Assembly: GCF_009498235.1 (NCBI RefSeq)
Contig: NZ_CP044205.1
Location: 491,716 to 555,715 of the forward strand
Length of the DNA: 64,000 nucleotides
Source: Candidatus Methylospira mobilis
GTDB taxonomy: Bacteria > Pseudomonadota > Gammaproteobacteria > Methylococcales > Methylococcaceae
Direction: 5' to 3'
Shown: piece by piece, positions 9,310-17,687 of the stretch
How the letters are laid out: the number at the start of each line of letters is the position of its first letter
Position numbering within the stretch: the stretch's first letter is position 1
Program-made: the position numbers and the translations under genes
The notes under the pieces: model-generated
Database searches by the model: none
The model's input: only the letters and a program-made list of their open reading frames with translations
What the model was told of the DNA's origin: nothing

Positions 9310-11008
9310 AGGGTTAATAAGTTGTCTTGATGTTGACGATCTATACGTCCCAATGGAGTATCGAAAATTACTGGTAATTTCCTACCGGAAACGTCCTGAA
9401 GCGCCCATAGCAAGGCTGTGGCGGCCAGTTGCTCCCGCATCTTTATCTTGATCTGCTGCTTGTACGCATCCAATAGCTGGCGCATGTTGTCCAGTAGATT
9501 CAAGCGGTTTTTTGCGGCATGAGATTCCTTTGTCTTTTGCTGTAAAGACTCGATCTGTTTTATCAGTGGTCCGAATTCGCGACGGGCATTCGCCATGTCG
9601 GTTTCAATTTTCCTTGTGCGGTCACGCTTGTTCAATAAATCGTCTTGCGTTTGCGCTAATACACGCTCCAACTGTTCCAGGCGCATTTTGTCGTCTTCGG
9701 AAATCTGACGGACGTTTTGTAGCTGGTTTTCCAGCGTCATTATGGTCTTTTCGGCTTTTAACGCGCAGGCTATATTCTCTCTAATCGTTTCGGAAGCAAT
9801 TTGTTCCGGTTGGTAAGCCGCGAGCAGATTGGCAAGCCGCTTCGCGCGCCCGGTTCCGATTTGGAATAAACTGTCCCTGTCTACGTTAACATCGTGCGAT
9901 TCCAACAACTTTAAAATACGAGCCTGATAGAATTGCTTTTGGCTGTCGTTGAGCCGGTTATCCGGGTAAGGCGGAATAGTAAATATCTCCGTAAGCGGGC
10001 CTTTCAGCGAAGCCAATAATTCCGAGGTCACATTGCCTTGACTGGATGCGCAGCTTTCCGCCGCCAGCATCGCTTTTTGAGTTAGTTGCGGAGTGATGCG
10101 AAAAATGCCGTCATTCTCGAAGACGGAGGACAAAGCCGATAACGCCACGGCCAAATTTTCTTCTTCCTTGCGTTTCTCCGCGTCCAGTCGCGCAGCGCCT
10201 TCGATGCTGCCGGCTCCTCGCAATAATCGAATTTTATGTTGTAGTCGGCGTATTTCGGCTTCCGACTCATCTATATCACCAAAAACTTGCTCTCGTTCCT
10301 GTTCCCGCTCGGAAATCAACAGGTTCAGTGTTTCTCGGCGGTGTTCGGCATTGAGTAACTCCTGTTGGGCTTCTGCTCTGAGCGCCTGTCGGTTCCAGTC
10401 TCGACGTATTTGCTTTAGACACTCCTGCACATTATCAACCGAGCGGATATTGAGCAGTTGCTCCATTTTTTCGATGGTTTGGTTGCGATTGGCTTCCGCC
10501 AGATACCCGACTTCTTCGGCATCGAAAAAGAAAAAAGGAATATAGTCTAGCGGCAATAATCTGGACAGGTACTGCTGTGCCTCATCCTTGCTAAATTCGG
10601 GGTTGTGCGGCGCCTGTACGGTCAAGCTATCCTTTTAATCGTCGCTCCGCAAATCCCAGCTACGCGTAATACGCGTCTCTTGGTCTGTTTCGTCTAGTAA
10701 AACGGCACTGACACCGCAACGGGCTTCACCGCTGGCGCGCGCCTTGTGATTTAAAATGCCCCACCGCTCTTGAGTGCCCAGCACGAAACTTTTTTGCGTG
10801 CCTGGACTGCCGCGTTGCATACCGGCCATTAACTCTTTGGTGACTCCGCCAAACAGCAGCTTGACGCTGTTCAGAAAACTGGTTTTACCATAACCATTAC
10901 GCTCCATTATTACAACGATATTTCCCGCTTCGCCTTGCGGACGAGCGAGATCGAAGCAGACTTCGCCATAATAAGAAAACAGGTTGTGAATAGTGACGGA
11001 TTTAAAAA

Positions 11009-11206
11009 TCATTCCATTAAAACAAGTTTATTTGTAAGTGCAGACTCAACGGTTTTTTCCAAATCGCGTCTTAAATTGGCCTGACTACCCCATTGACTCA
11101 AATCCGGGTATTTCTCTATCAGCGCCGCCATATCATCAGCCAATTCGCCGGGAATGCCGTAAGAGCTTGCCAGTTCTCTCAGTATTCCCTTATGTTTCTC
11201 ATTCAT
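11009..11206 (-). CDS. Small Dnd-associated protein, 65 aa
   Basis: The product (MNEKHKGILRELASSYGIPG...) is short, charged and apparently helical, with no signal or membrane segment. Its stop codon overlaps the dndD start by four bases (ATGA), so the two are translationally coupled. Small proteins of about this size are often annotated next to dndD-like genes as modification-system-associated proteins; the match rests on size, position and general character, not on a motif I can name. It lies between the dndC stub and dndD, as such genes usually do. The frame is intact. Function unknown. Confidence 0.6.
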   Translation of the reverse strand: MNEKHKGILRELASSYGIPGELADDMAALIEKYPDLSQWGSQANLRRDLEKTVESALTNKLVLME

Positions 11207-11270
11207 CTGTGGTTAACTGCTCTGCTTTCCGAGACTTTCGACACTATATCGCTCAGTAATTAGCTAATCA

Positions 11271-11480
11271 CTATCCGCCCACTGTCAACTGTTCCTGGCC
11301 AAGCATCAACAACATTTCATAAACGAGTTGCAGCACCAGCGTCGAGTCCCTTCCTCTCGAATACGCAACCATCCAGAGCTTTGCGTCGGACAATAAGTTG
11401 TTTTTTAAAAGCGACCGGGAATATTGGATATGTGATTCCAGTAATTCGGCGGCTGTTGGCATCAAGGAAGTTGCGTTCAC
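11271..11480 (-). pseudogene. dndC: DndC-like sulfurtransferase, N-terminal stub with degenerate PP-loop
   Basis: A 69-codon frame ends at TAG (11271-11273). Residues about 36-57 (LWMVAYSRGRDSTLVLQLVY) align with the ATP-pyrophosphatase loop of DndC and PAPS-reductase-type enzymes, whose motif is SGGKDS. Here it reads SRGRDS, so both the second Gly and the Lys are changed. The flanking Leu-Gln-Leu-Val helix and the length of the N-terminal segment (about 35 residues before the motif) fit DndC, which is normally several hundred residues. Nothing recognisable of the remainder lies in the 64 bases before the next gene, so the rest was deleted. Its place directly ahead of the small protein and dndD supports the identification. 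Confidence 0.6.
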
Positions 11481-11528
11481 AGTACGTTTATTTTTTCGAT
11501 AGTAACTATACAGCCTACCTGCTGGAGA

Positions 11529-11620
11529 GGAGGTGAGTCAGGCGAGACCTTTTGCGCCCATGGATGGGCGCATAGAGCTTCCATGGATGGACTTGCAGCG
11601 TGTCTCGACTGGCTTGCCTC
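11529..11620. repeat. Nested imperfect inverted repeat upstream of the Dnd-like remnants
   Basis: The outer arms, about 19 bases each (GAGG...CGAGAC at 11529-11548 and its complement near 11601-11620), match at roughly 15 positions. Inside lies a perfect 8-bp stem, TGCGCCCA (11553-11560) and TGGGCGCA (11565-11572), with loop TGGA. TCCATGGATGG occurs again a few bases on. The layout resembles a small REP-like or MITE-like element. It marks the right-hand edge of the decayed island. Confidence 0.45.
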
Positions 11621-11776
11621 AATTCCGACTGCTTCGGTCATGACTCAAAAGCACTCACTGAATAGTTACTTTCGATATTCATTTCTGATTTTACAAATCA
11701 GGAGAAAGCCGGAATAGTGCAGCATTGGGCTACAATAGTATAGGCTAGGAGTCGTTGTGATATTGGAGCCCAACAC

Positions 11777-14700
11777 ATGCCGCGTCCTCGTTTTCGAGTA
11801 TTCGCCAACCCCCGCGTTTTGATCGTCATTGCCGGTTTGTTGGCCGGTATTATCGGCATTTACAGCCTGGCCGGCTTCGTCCTTGTTCCCCGGCTGCTGC
11901 AATCCCGGCTTCCGGCGATAGCCGCCGAGCAGCTTGGCCTGCATATGGAAATCGGCGCAGTGCGCATCAATCCGTTTGCATTTACCGCGCATGCGGAAAA
12001 ATTGCGCATCCTGGACAAGCATCAACAGCCTTTGTTCGACATCGGCGCGCTGCAGGTGAATGTCGCCGGCTTGAGGTCGCTGCGGCATCCGGAACTGCAT
12101 ATCCAGGAAGTTCTGTTGTCCGATCTAAACCTGCGTCTGCACCGTTCGAAAAACGGGAAGTTCGATGCGTTGCCCGAACTGCGTTCATCAAGTGGTCAGA
12201 CTGCGGGGGTGCCGTTCGTTATCGACAGGATAGTCGTGGAAAACGCCGCAATCGAGTTGGACGACGCGTCGCTGCAGCCGGCGTTTCAAACCCAATGGCG
12301 CGTGCATAATGCCGAGGTGCGGGACTTAAGCAGCCGAACCGGAACGCATGCCGTTGTGATGCTTGCCGCCGATGGAAAAACCGGACATGAACGGCTCGAA
12401 ATCAAAGGGCATATCGGTTTGATGCCTATGAAAATTGACGCCGAGATCATTCTGAAAAACCTGGAAATAGAGCAAATCGCGCGCTATTTCACCACGGAAA
12501 GCCCTTTTGAAATCAAAAAAGCGGTTTTAAACGCCTCTATCAATTTCTCTCAGGAAAAGGACAGGCACAGCTTCAAGATAATCAACGCATCGCTGCACGA
12601 GCTTTCCGTTTCATGGAAGAAGACGGATGCTTACCTGAAAAGCAGGGAGGTATCGCTTGGCAATCTGGAAATGCACAGTCACGATGCTGAAATTCTATTG
12701 ACCGATTTTACCGTCCGCGAATTGTCCATGGGCATTCTGAACGACGGCCAGGAGAGTAAAGCCACCGCTATCGATTGTCCGCTTATCGAGGCGCGTGGAA
12801 TCAAGGTGAACACGGATAAGTCTGTCTTGAAAATGGAGCGTTTGACTTCCGGCGGCGCCAATATTCCGCTGTGGCGGGACCGGAACGGTCAGTTCAGCCT
12901 ACCCGGCGCGCCATGGAAACAGCAGCAGGCCGCCCAGCCGGCTGTAGCATCGATAGCCGGGCAGGTGGAGGACCATTGGCAAATCGCCATCGGCATGATC
13001 GAGCTGAAACAGTACCGTGCGATATTGCAGGATTTTTCGCTGCCGTCAAATCCCTCTTACCAGTTTCCGCCGTTGCATCTGCAGCTTGATGGTTTCGATA
13101 CTCATCCCGGTGCGCAGATACAGATCAATCTAAGTACGGATGCAGCGTCCGGCGGCGAGACGCATATCGAAGGCAAGCTGTCGTACAATCCGCAACTGGT
13201 CGCCGACCTTCATTTCAGCGTTGAGAATATGCCGCTGTCGCCGTTACAGCCCTATCTGGATAAATATGCGCAAATCGATCTGGTCAGCGGCCTGTTGGAT
13301 GTCAGTGGCGACGTCGACTATTATCAGGGCGGTGCGGGCGATTCGATACGGTTTTCCGGAGATGCCGGCGCTACCGGTCTACTGACGCGCGACAAGCGTT
13401 TCGGCAAGGATTTTCTGGGCTGGAAAGCTCTGAATTTGAAAAAAATCGTATTCGAAAGCCTGCCCGCACAGCGTTTGAGCATCGGCGATATTTCAACGGT
13501 CGAGCCTTATGTCCGCATTGTGATCGCCCGCGACGGACATATCAATCTGAAAGAAAACCTGAAGCAGCGGCAGGCGTCCGCTTTGGAGGCGTCATCATTA
13601 CCTTCATCTTCGGCAAAAGCGCTATTGGTTACCATAGGCGCTTTAAGAATCCGCGACGGGCAGGCCGATTTTTCCGATTACACGCTGAATCCGACCAGCT
13701 TTTCGGCTGATATCAAGGCGCTTAACGGGACTATCCTCAGTCTGTCGTCCGAGGAGAATACCCGCTCCGATGTGATGCTGGAGGGTCGCATCAATACCTA
13801 TGATCCGGTAAAAATTTTCGGGCAGATCAATTTACTCGCAGCGAAAACCTACAGCGATCTGACGCTTCAATTCAGCGATATGGATCTGGCCCCTTTTTCG
13901 CCGTACGCGGCAAAATTTGCCGGATACCGCATTGACGAGGGCAAGCTGTCGATGGATTTGAAATATCAGCTCAAAGACGAGCAGCTCGAAGCCAGTAATC
14001 GTTTTCAGATAGACCAGCTTACGCTGGGGGAAAAAGTGGACAGCGATAGCGCGACGGATCTGCCGATAAAGCTGGCGATTGCGTTGCTGAAAGACGGCAG
14101 CGGACGCATCGAGTTCGAGCTTCCGGTAAGCGGCGATTTGAAACAGCCTGACGTCAGTATCGGCGGCATATTGGCCGACGCCGCGATGAAACTGTTCACC
14201 AAGCTGGTCAGCGCGCCGTTTTCCGCCATGGGCGGTTTATTCTCGATAGGCGCGGATACGGAAGGCTATGCCGCCTGCATTCCATTTGCGCTGGGGCAAA
14301 GCCGGTTAACTATTGGCGATACGCAAAAACTGTCATCGCTGACCGAAGTGCTGAAAGAGCGGCCGGAATTGTATCTTAGTATACGCGGCAACGCCAATTC
14401 CACACTCGACAGGTTGGGGTTGGCGGAAAGCGCGCTGATGACGCAGCTGAAAAATACCTGGAAAATATCATCCGGCCGTGAAAATCCGGGCGCAGGCGGT
14501 GGGGAACCCGGCCCGGAGGATTATAAGCGCTTGTTTATTGCATTTTACCTGAGCAAGTACCCGAACGACCCTCTCGCTACGGCGCTCCATAACGCGCCGG
14601 ACAGTGTGGAGGAATATACTCAGGCCAGAAAAAAGGTTCTGGAAAGCTGGAAAATCATGAATGCCGATTTTCAGCGTCTGGCGCAAAATCGGGCGCAGTA

Positions 14701-14824
14701 TCTGCGTATTACCATGATTCGCCAGAACGGACTTGCTGAAAACCGTATTTATCTGCAGGACAACGTCATTACCCAGGGTGGCAACACGCCGCCGGGGGCG
14801 TGTCTTTCCCTGGGTAGTCAATGA
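11777..14824 (+). CDS. DUF748 (AsmA-like) envelope protein
   Basis: A 1015-residue protein. An N-terminal membrane anchor (about residues 12-35, VLIVIAGLLAGIIGIYSLAG) is followed by a very long periplasmic region of beta-rich repeats, the pattern of DUF748 proteins. These belong to the AsmA/TamB-like superfamily implicated in outer-membrane lipid transport or envelope maintenance. Typical internal elements are the IGAVRINPF and the long stretch ending in LPIKLAIALLKDGSGRIEFELPVSG near residue 770, which is strongly conserved in DUF748. The C-terminal part includes an OmpA-like arrangement LYLSIRGNANSTLDRLGLAESALM. The ATG at 11777 is chosen since the signal anchor begins about ten residues after it. 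It is convergent with the RRM gene and stands alone as a transcription unit. Confidence 0.88.
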   Translation: MPRPRFRVFANPRVLIVIAGLLAGIIGIYSLAGFVLVPRLLQSRLPAIAAEQLGLHMEIGAVRINPFAFTAHAEKLRILDKHQQPLFDIGALQVNVAGLRSLRHPELHIQEVLLSDLNLRLHRSKNGKFDALPELRSSSGQTAGVPFVIDRIVVENAAIELDDASLQPAFQTQWRVHNAEVRDLSSRTGTHAVVMLAADGKTGHERLEIKGHIGLMPMKIDAEIILKNLEIEQIARYFTTESPFEIKKAVLNASINFSQEKDRHSFKIINASLHELSVSWKKTDAYLKSREVSLGNLEMHSHDAEILLTDFTVRELSMGILNDGQESKATAIDCPLIEARGIKVNTDKSVLKMERLTSGGANIPLWRDRNGQFSLPGAPWKQQQAAQPAVASIAGQVEDHWQIAIGMIELKQYRAILQDFSLPSNPSYQFPPLHLQLDGFDTHPGAQIQINLSTDAASGGETHIEGKLSYNPQLVADLHFSVENMPLSPLQPYLDKYAQIDLVSGLLDVSGDVDYYQGGAGDSIRFSGDAGATGLLTRDKRFGKDFLGWKALNLKKIVFESLPAQRLSIGDISTVEPYVRIVIARDGHINLKENLKQRQASALEASSLPSSSAKALLVTIGALRIRDGQADFSDYTLNPTSFSADIKALNGTILSLSSEENTRSDVMLEGRINTYDPVKIFGQINLLAAKTYSDLTLQFSDMDLAPFSPYAAKFAGYRIDEGKLSMDLKYQLKDEQLEASNRFQIDQLTLGEKVDSDSATDLPIKLAIALLKDGSGRIEFELPVSGDLKQPDVSIGGILADAAMKLFTKLVSAPFSAMGGLFSIGADTEGYAACIPFALGQSRLTIGDTQKLSSLTEVLKERPELYLSIRGNANSTLDRLGLAESALMTQLKNTWKISSGRENPGAGGGEPGPEDYKRLFIAFYLSKYPNDPLATALHNAPDSVEEYTQARKKVLESWKIMNADFQRLAQNRAQYLRITMIRQNGLAENRIYLQDNVITQGGNTPPGACLSLGSQ

Positions 14825-14831
14825 GAGCGTA

Positions 14832-15098
14832 TCAGCGGCGGCCGCGGCCGCCGTTGCGCGGACCTTTGTCCAGGGTAACGTAAATGGAGTTTCCGCCAAA
14901 GTCGGAACCGTCCAGACCGGCAATTGCGGCGCGAGCTTCATGTCCCTCCATATTGACGGTTGCAGTGCCTCTCGCCTTTCCGGTGAAGAGATCACGGCTT
15001 ACCTTGATATCAAAAACCTTGCCATGAGTGGCAAAAAGCTCGGTCAGGTTGGCTTCTGTGGTGGTGGGAGGTAAATTTCGAACAAAAAGCGTCAGCAT
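14832..15098 (-). CDS. RRM-type RNA-binding protein
   Basis: An 88-codon gene encoding one RNA recognition motif. RNP2 is LFVRNLP at residues 4-10 and the RNP1-equivalent GKARGTATVNM lies near 41-51; a Gly/Arg-rich tail (GPRNGGRGRR) follows. Small bacterial RRM proteins of this kind bind single-stranded RNA and are often cold-induced. The ATG at 15098 was chosen over an upstream in-frame start because AAGGAGT sits eight bases before it. The last codons contain the perfect 16-bp palindrome GGCGGCCGCGGCCGCC (14836-14851), a consequence of Gly-Arg codons at the tail. The stop lies 8 bases from that of the convergent DUF748 gene. Confidence 0.9.
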   Translation of the reverse strand: MLTLFVRNLPPTTTEANLTELFATHGKVFDIKVSRDLFTGKARGTATVNMEGHEARAAIAGLDGSDFGGNSIYVTLDKGPRNGGRGRR

Positions 15099-15208
15099 GC
15101 GTACGCACTCCTTTGGTATAGTGATCAGAGACAACACGCCACACAGGCGCGTCCATGAGGAAGAAGCGAGCGAATTCGGGCTTGCTTCCTGGATTATTCG
15201 GGTACCGC

Positions 15209-15268
15209 TTACAACGCGGCAACATTCTCAGCTTGCGGGCCTTTCCGGCTATCGGCTGCATTCGATAA
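15209..15268 (-). pseudogene. Possible C-terminal remnant of a cold-shock (Csp) gene
   Basis: Read on the minus strand, this stretch encodes DSRKGPQAENVAAL followed by TAA, which closely matches the C-terminus of CspA-family proteins (a GPQAENV core and final AL/AV). No cold-shock RNP motif (such as KWFN or GFGFI) was found in any frame of the 250 bases upstream, so the rest of the gene is missing or scrambled. It lies in the 480-base gap between two RNA-binding genes, one of which has its own intact cold-shock domain. It may be a fossil or chance similarity; the exact stop position favours a fossil. Confidence 0.35.
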
Positions 15269-15559
15269 CGTTCGTACGCCGACCTGCACGCAAGGGTTAG
15301 ACCCCGCATTCCGGTTGGCGAAGAGAACGAACAGATAAAAACGTTTGTTTTGTGGATTCTAACTGTCCTGCCTGTAGGCACATGAACCGCTTGCGCTCAG
15401 TTCGGACCGAAAACCAAACAAGCTGAAAATGCCCGGTGGATGCTTATGGAAACAGACAGTGGAAACAAGAACAGCTTCAGGTGAAAACAAGAGCGGCTTG
15501 TGTAACGCAGATTCCAATACAACGAATTAACGATAGCAGAAAACCCGTTAAAATACAAG

Positions 15560-15591
15560 AAAAACCGGATGCTCTTGAAGAGGCATCCCGG
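15560..15591 (-). terminator. Rho-independent terminator after the cold-shock/DUF1294 gene
   Basis: On the minus strand, CCGGGATGC is followed by a 10-base turn and GCATCCGG, then a run of five T. The hairpin starts 30 bases past the stop of the gene at 15622. A second, overlapping stem (AGGCACCCGG against CCGGGATGCCT, 15581-15601) could form instead. Confidence 0.7.
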
Positions 15592-15621
15592 CCGGGTGCC
15601 TGACAGAATCAGGCGTTGCGC

Positions 15622-16257
15622 TTACTTGAAGTAGATTGGCGGGTTTTCCGGGTAGAGCGCGACGAACCACAGTACGGCGTGCAGTACGACTATGCTCCAG
15701 AATATCCATTGGTAAGACGGTTTTTTGGCTTTATGGCGGAACTGATTTTGGGCTAGCAAACCGCCCGGCCAGCCGCCCATCAGCTCCAGAAGATGAAGGT
15801 AAGGTTCGGGTATGCGCCAAGTCCCTATCATCGCCTGCTTTTTATCCGCAGCATAGCACAGCACAGTCAACGCGCTCATGAATATGTAGGAAACCAAGGG
15901 AATCGGGTTGGCTCGCGTCCAGATTAAATAGAGGGACAATGCCAGCGGCAGGGTTATCAATATCCGGTTAAAAAACTGCTCCACGGGCGTATGTCCCATC
16001 GCTGCGCCCGGCTTGCGAGGTTTGTAGTCCACGCCTTCTATATGCGCGCGTTCAATACGGCGCTTGGCCGCACTTTCCCGGTCATTGTCGGCGGCGGAAA
16101 AATGAATGATGTCGCCCACCGCCGGACGGCGTTTCAAGCCTTTCCCAAAGGCGCTGATATGCACAAAAAAATCCCTGCCGCCCGCATCCGGCCTGACAAA
16201 GCCGAAACCCTTGCCGTCGCGCCATTCTATCAGCCGCCCTGTAGAAAACTTTGCCAT
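15622..16257 (-). CDS. Cold-shock domain plus DUF1294 membrane protein
   Basis: A 211-residue fusion. Residues 1-68 are a cold-shock domain with the RNP1-like KGFGFVRP and RNP2-like RDFFVHISAF motifs. Residues about 90-205 are a DUF1294 region with four predicted membrane helices and the conserved DKKQAMIGTWRIPE, LHLLELMGGWPG and QNQFRHKAKKPSYQ segments. Such fusions are widespread in proteobacteria; the soluble domain probably binds nucleic acid at the membrane. The function of DUF1294 is unknown. The gene is followed by a terminator and lies 40 bases downstream of ispA on the same strand. Confidence 0.92.
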   Translation of the reverse strand: MAKFSTGRLIEWRDGKGFGFVRPDAGGRDFFVHISAFGKGLKRRPAVGDIIHFSAADNDRESAAKRRIERAHIEGVDYKPRKPGAAMGHTPVEQFFNRILITLPLALSLYLIWTRANPIPLVSYIFMSALTVLCYAADKKQAMIGTWRIPEPYLHLLELMGGWPGGLLAQNQFRHKAKKPSYQWIFWSIVVLHAVLWFVALYPENPPIYFK

Positions 16258-16296
16258 TTCCGTTGCAGAGGAGTGCGAGAGGTAGCTAAGCGTATC

Positions 16297-17202
16297 TTAA
16301 TGACGGCGGTTGATGATGAAGTGCGAAATGGCGCGAAGATAATCCGCCGTTTCACCGAAGCCGCGCAGACTGTCCAGCGCTTCCTCATGTAAGTCCAGCG
16401 CCTTGGTTTTTGCGCCGGCCATGCCGAGCAAAGCCGGATAAGTCGGTTTATTGGCATCCCGATCCTTGCCTTGCGTCTTCCCCAATGTCGCGGTATCGCT
16501 TTCTTCGTCCAGAATATCGTCCTGGATTTGGAAAGACAGACCGATGCATTTCGCATAACGGTCGAGCCGCTCCTGATCTCTTTTTGCCAGACCCGGCTGG
16601 GTCAGCGCGGCGAGACACACGCTGGCCCGTATCAGCGCTCCGGTCTTGCGTATATGCATGCCTTCGAGTTCGGGCAAGGTGAGCGCCTTGCCGACAGAGT
16701 CCAGGTCGATGGCCTGACCGCCAACCATGCCCAGCGAGCCGCTGGCGGTCGCCAATGTTTCCAGCATCGCGAGACGGTTCTCCGCGCTTACGGCAATATC
16801 GGGGTCATGCGCCAATACATGAAAAGCCAGCGCCTGCAATGCGTCTCCCGCCAGAATGGCTGTGGCGTCGTCATAGGCCTTGTGACAGGTCGGTTTGCCG
16901 CGTCGTAAATCATCATTGTCCATTGCCGGCAAATCGTCATGGATCAGTGAGTAGACATGAATAAACTCAATCGCGCATGCGGGACCATCCAGCGTCGTTT
17001 GCGCGATTCCCAATGCATGACCGGTTGCGTAAACCAGCAAGGGTCTCATGCGCTTGCCTGCTCCCAGCGTGGAATAGCGCATGGCTTCGTGCAGACGGGC
17101 AGGCGCTTTGTCCGCGGAGGGCAGGCGCGCATCAAGGGCTGCTTCCACGCGGCTCTGGCAAGCCAGCATGAATGTTTCGAGTGAGTTTTCAGGATTCATC
17201 AT
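16297..17202 (-). CDS. ispA: (2E,6E)-farnesyl diphosphate synthase
   Basis: A 301-residue all-helical prenyl synthase that condenses isopentenyl diphosphate with allylic substrates to give farnesyl diphosphate. The first Asp-rich motif is [10 protein letters not shown] (about residues 94-103) and the second is DDILDEESD (about 234-242). GKRMRPLL near residue 52 binds substrate. The gene begins with two consecutive ATGs at 17202 and 17199 and overlaps the end of xseB by 14 bases, the standard xseB-ispA order of gammaproteobacteria. The usual third gene, dxs, is not next; the cold-shock/DUF1294 gene is there. Confidence 0.95.
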   Translation of the reverse strand: MMNPENSLETFMLACQSRVEAALDARLPSADKAPARLHEAMRYSTLGAGKRMRPLLVYATGHALGIAQTTLDGPACAIEFIHVYSLIHDDLPAMDNDDLRRGKPTCHKAYDDATAILAGDALQALAFHVLAHDPDIAVSAENRLAMLETLATASGSLGMVGGQAIDLDSVGKALTLPELEGMHIRKTGALIRASVCLAALTQPGLAKRDQERLDRYAKCIGLSFQIQDDILDEESDTATLGKTQGKDRDANKPTYPALLGMAGAKTKALDLHEEALDSLRGFGETADYLRAISHFIINRRH

Positions 17203-17422
17203 TGGTAAAAGGCTGTAGTGTGATTTCCCCCCGATCTTCCAGCAGAACCTGAACTTTCTGTTCCGCTTCCTTCAGGGCTTTTTGACAAAACCGGGATAGC
17301 TGAACGCCGCGTTCGAACAGTTTCAGCGACTCTTCAAGAGATAACTGTCCCTGCTCCATGCGTTCGACAAGCTGCTCCAGCTCATGCAGGGAGTCTTCGA
17401 AATGCAGCGTTTTTTTAGCCAT
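17189..17422 (-). CDS. xseB: Exodeoxyribonuclease VII small subunit
   Basis: The 77-residue product has the XseB pattern: [25 protein letters not shown], then [18 protein letters not shown] and a short tail. It forms the helical small subunit of exonuclease VII, which degrades single-stranded DNA together with XseA. The length is normal for the family. It overlaps ispA by 14 bases, so the two are co-translated. The 265-base divergent gap to the cache/CheW gene contains its promoter. Confidence 0.95.
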   Translation of the reverse strand: MAKKTLHFEDSLHELEQLVERMEQGQLSLEESLKLFERGVQLSRFCQKALKEAEQKVQVLLEDRGEITLQPFTNDES

Positions 17423-17687
17423 CTGTACTTTGGTTTCAACGGAGCTTCACATTATCACATAGTTTCTCTCGCGCTTCATGCTGTACCCAAAATGCAACAG
17501 GCTGGGTTATCGAGATAATTGATTAGTAAATAGATTATATTTTCCTGGAGCTTTAGCCCTTAATAAAACTTTAATCATCATAACGATAGAATCTGCCCAT
17601 AGTGATGGGGTGTGGGTATATTTTTTGCATGAAAATTGTAGTAAATGTGACATTTTTGTGTAGTGAAGCAAACAAGGGAGTTTGATC

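Larger units (their letters stand above)
8034..11012 (-). pseudogene. dndD: DndD-like SMC ATPase gene, split by nonsense codon and IS30 insertion
   Basis: Three pieces in one frame form a DndD-like protein. The N-terminal 125 codons (11012-10635) carry a Walker A-like region MERNGYGKTS with Glu in place of the first Gly and end at TAA. The frame continues from 10634 through FFFFDAEEVGYLAE and a long coiled coil to the D-box strand LPVIFDTPLGRID. An IS30-family element then interrupts it, and the last 60 codons resume at 8211 (LYYPHAARQLILLPTDSE). Removing the element plus one target copy (1098 bases) restores the frame, giving about 626 codons. The coiled coil runs almost directly into LAATALLWAL with no LSxGE signature, which suggests an internal deletion. 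The ATG overlaps the upstream small gene by four bases. Confidence 0.82.
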
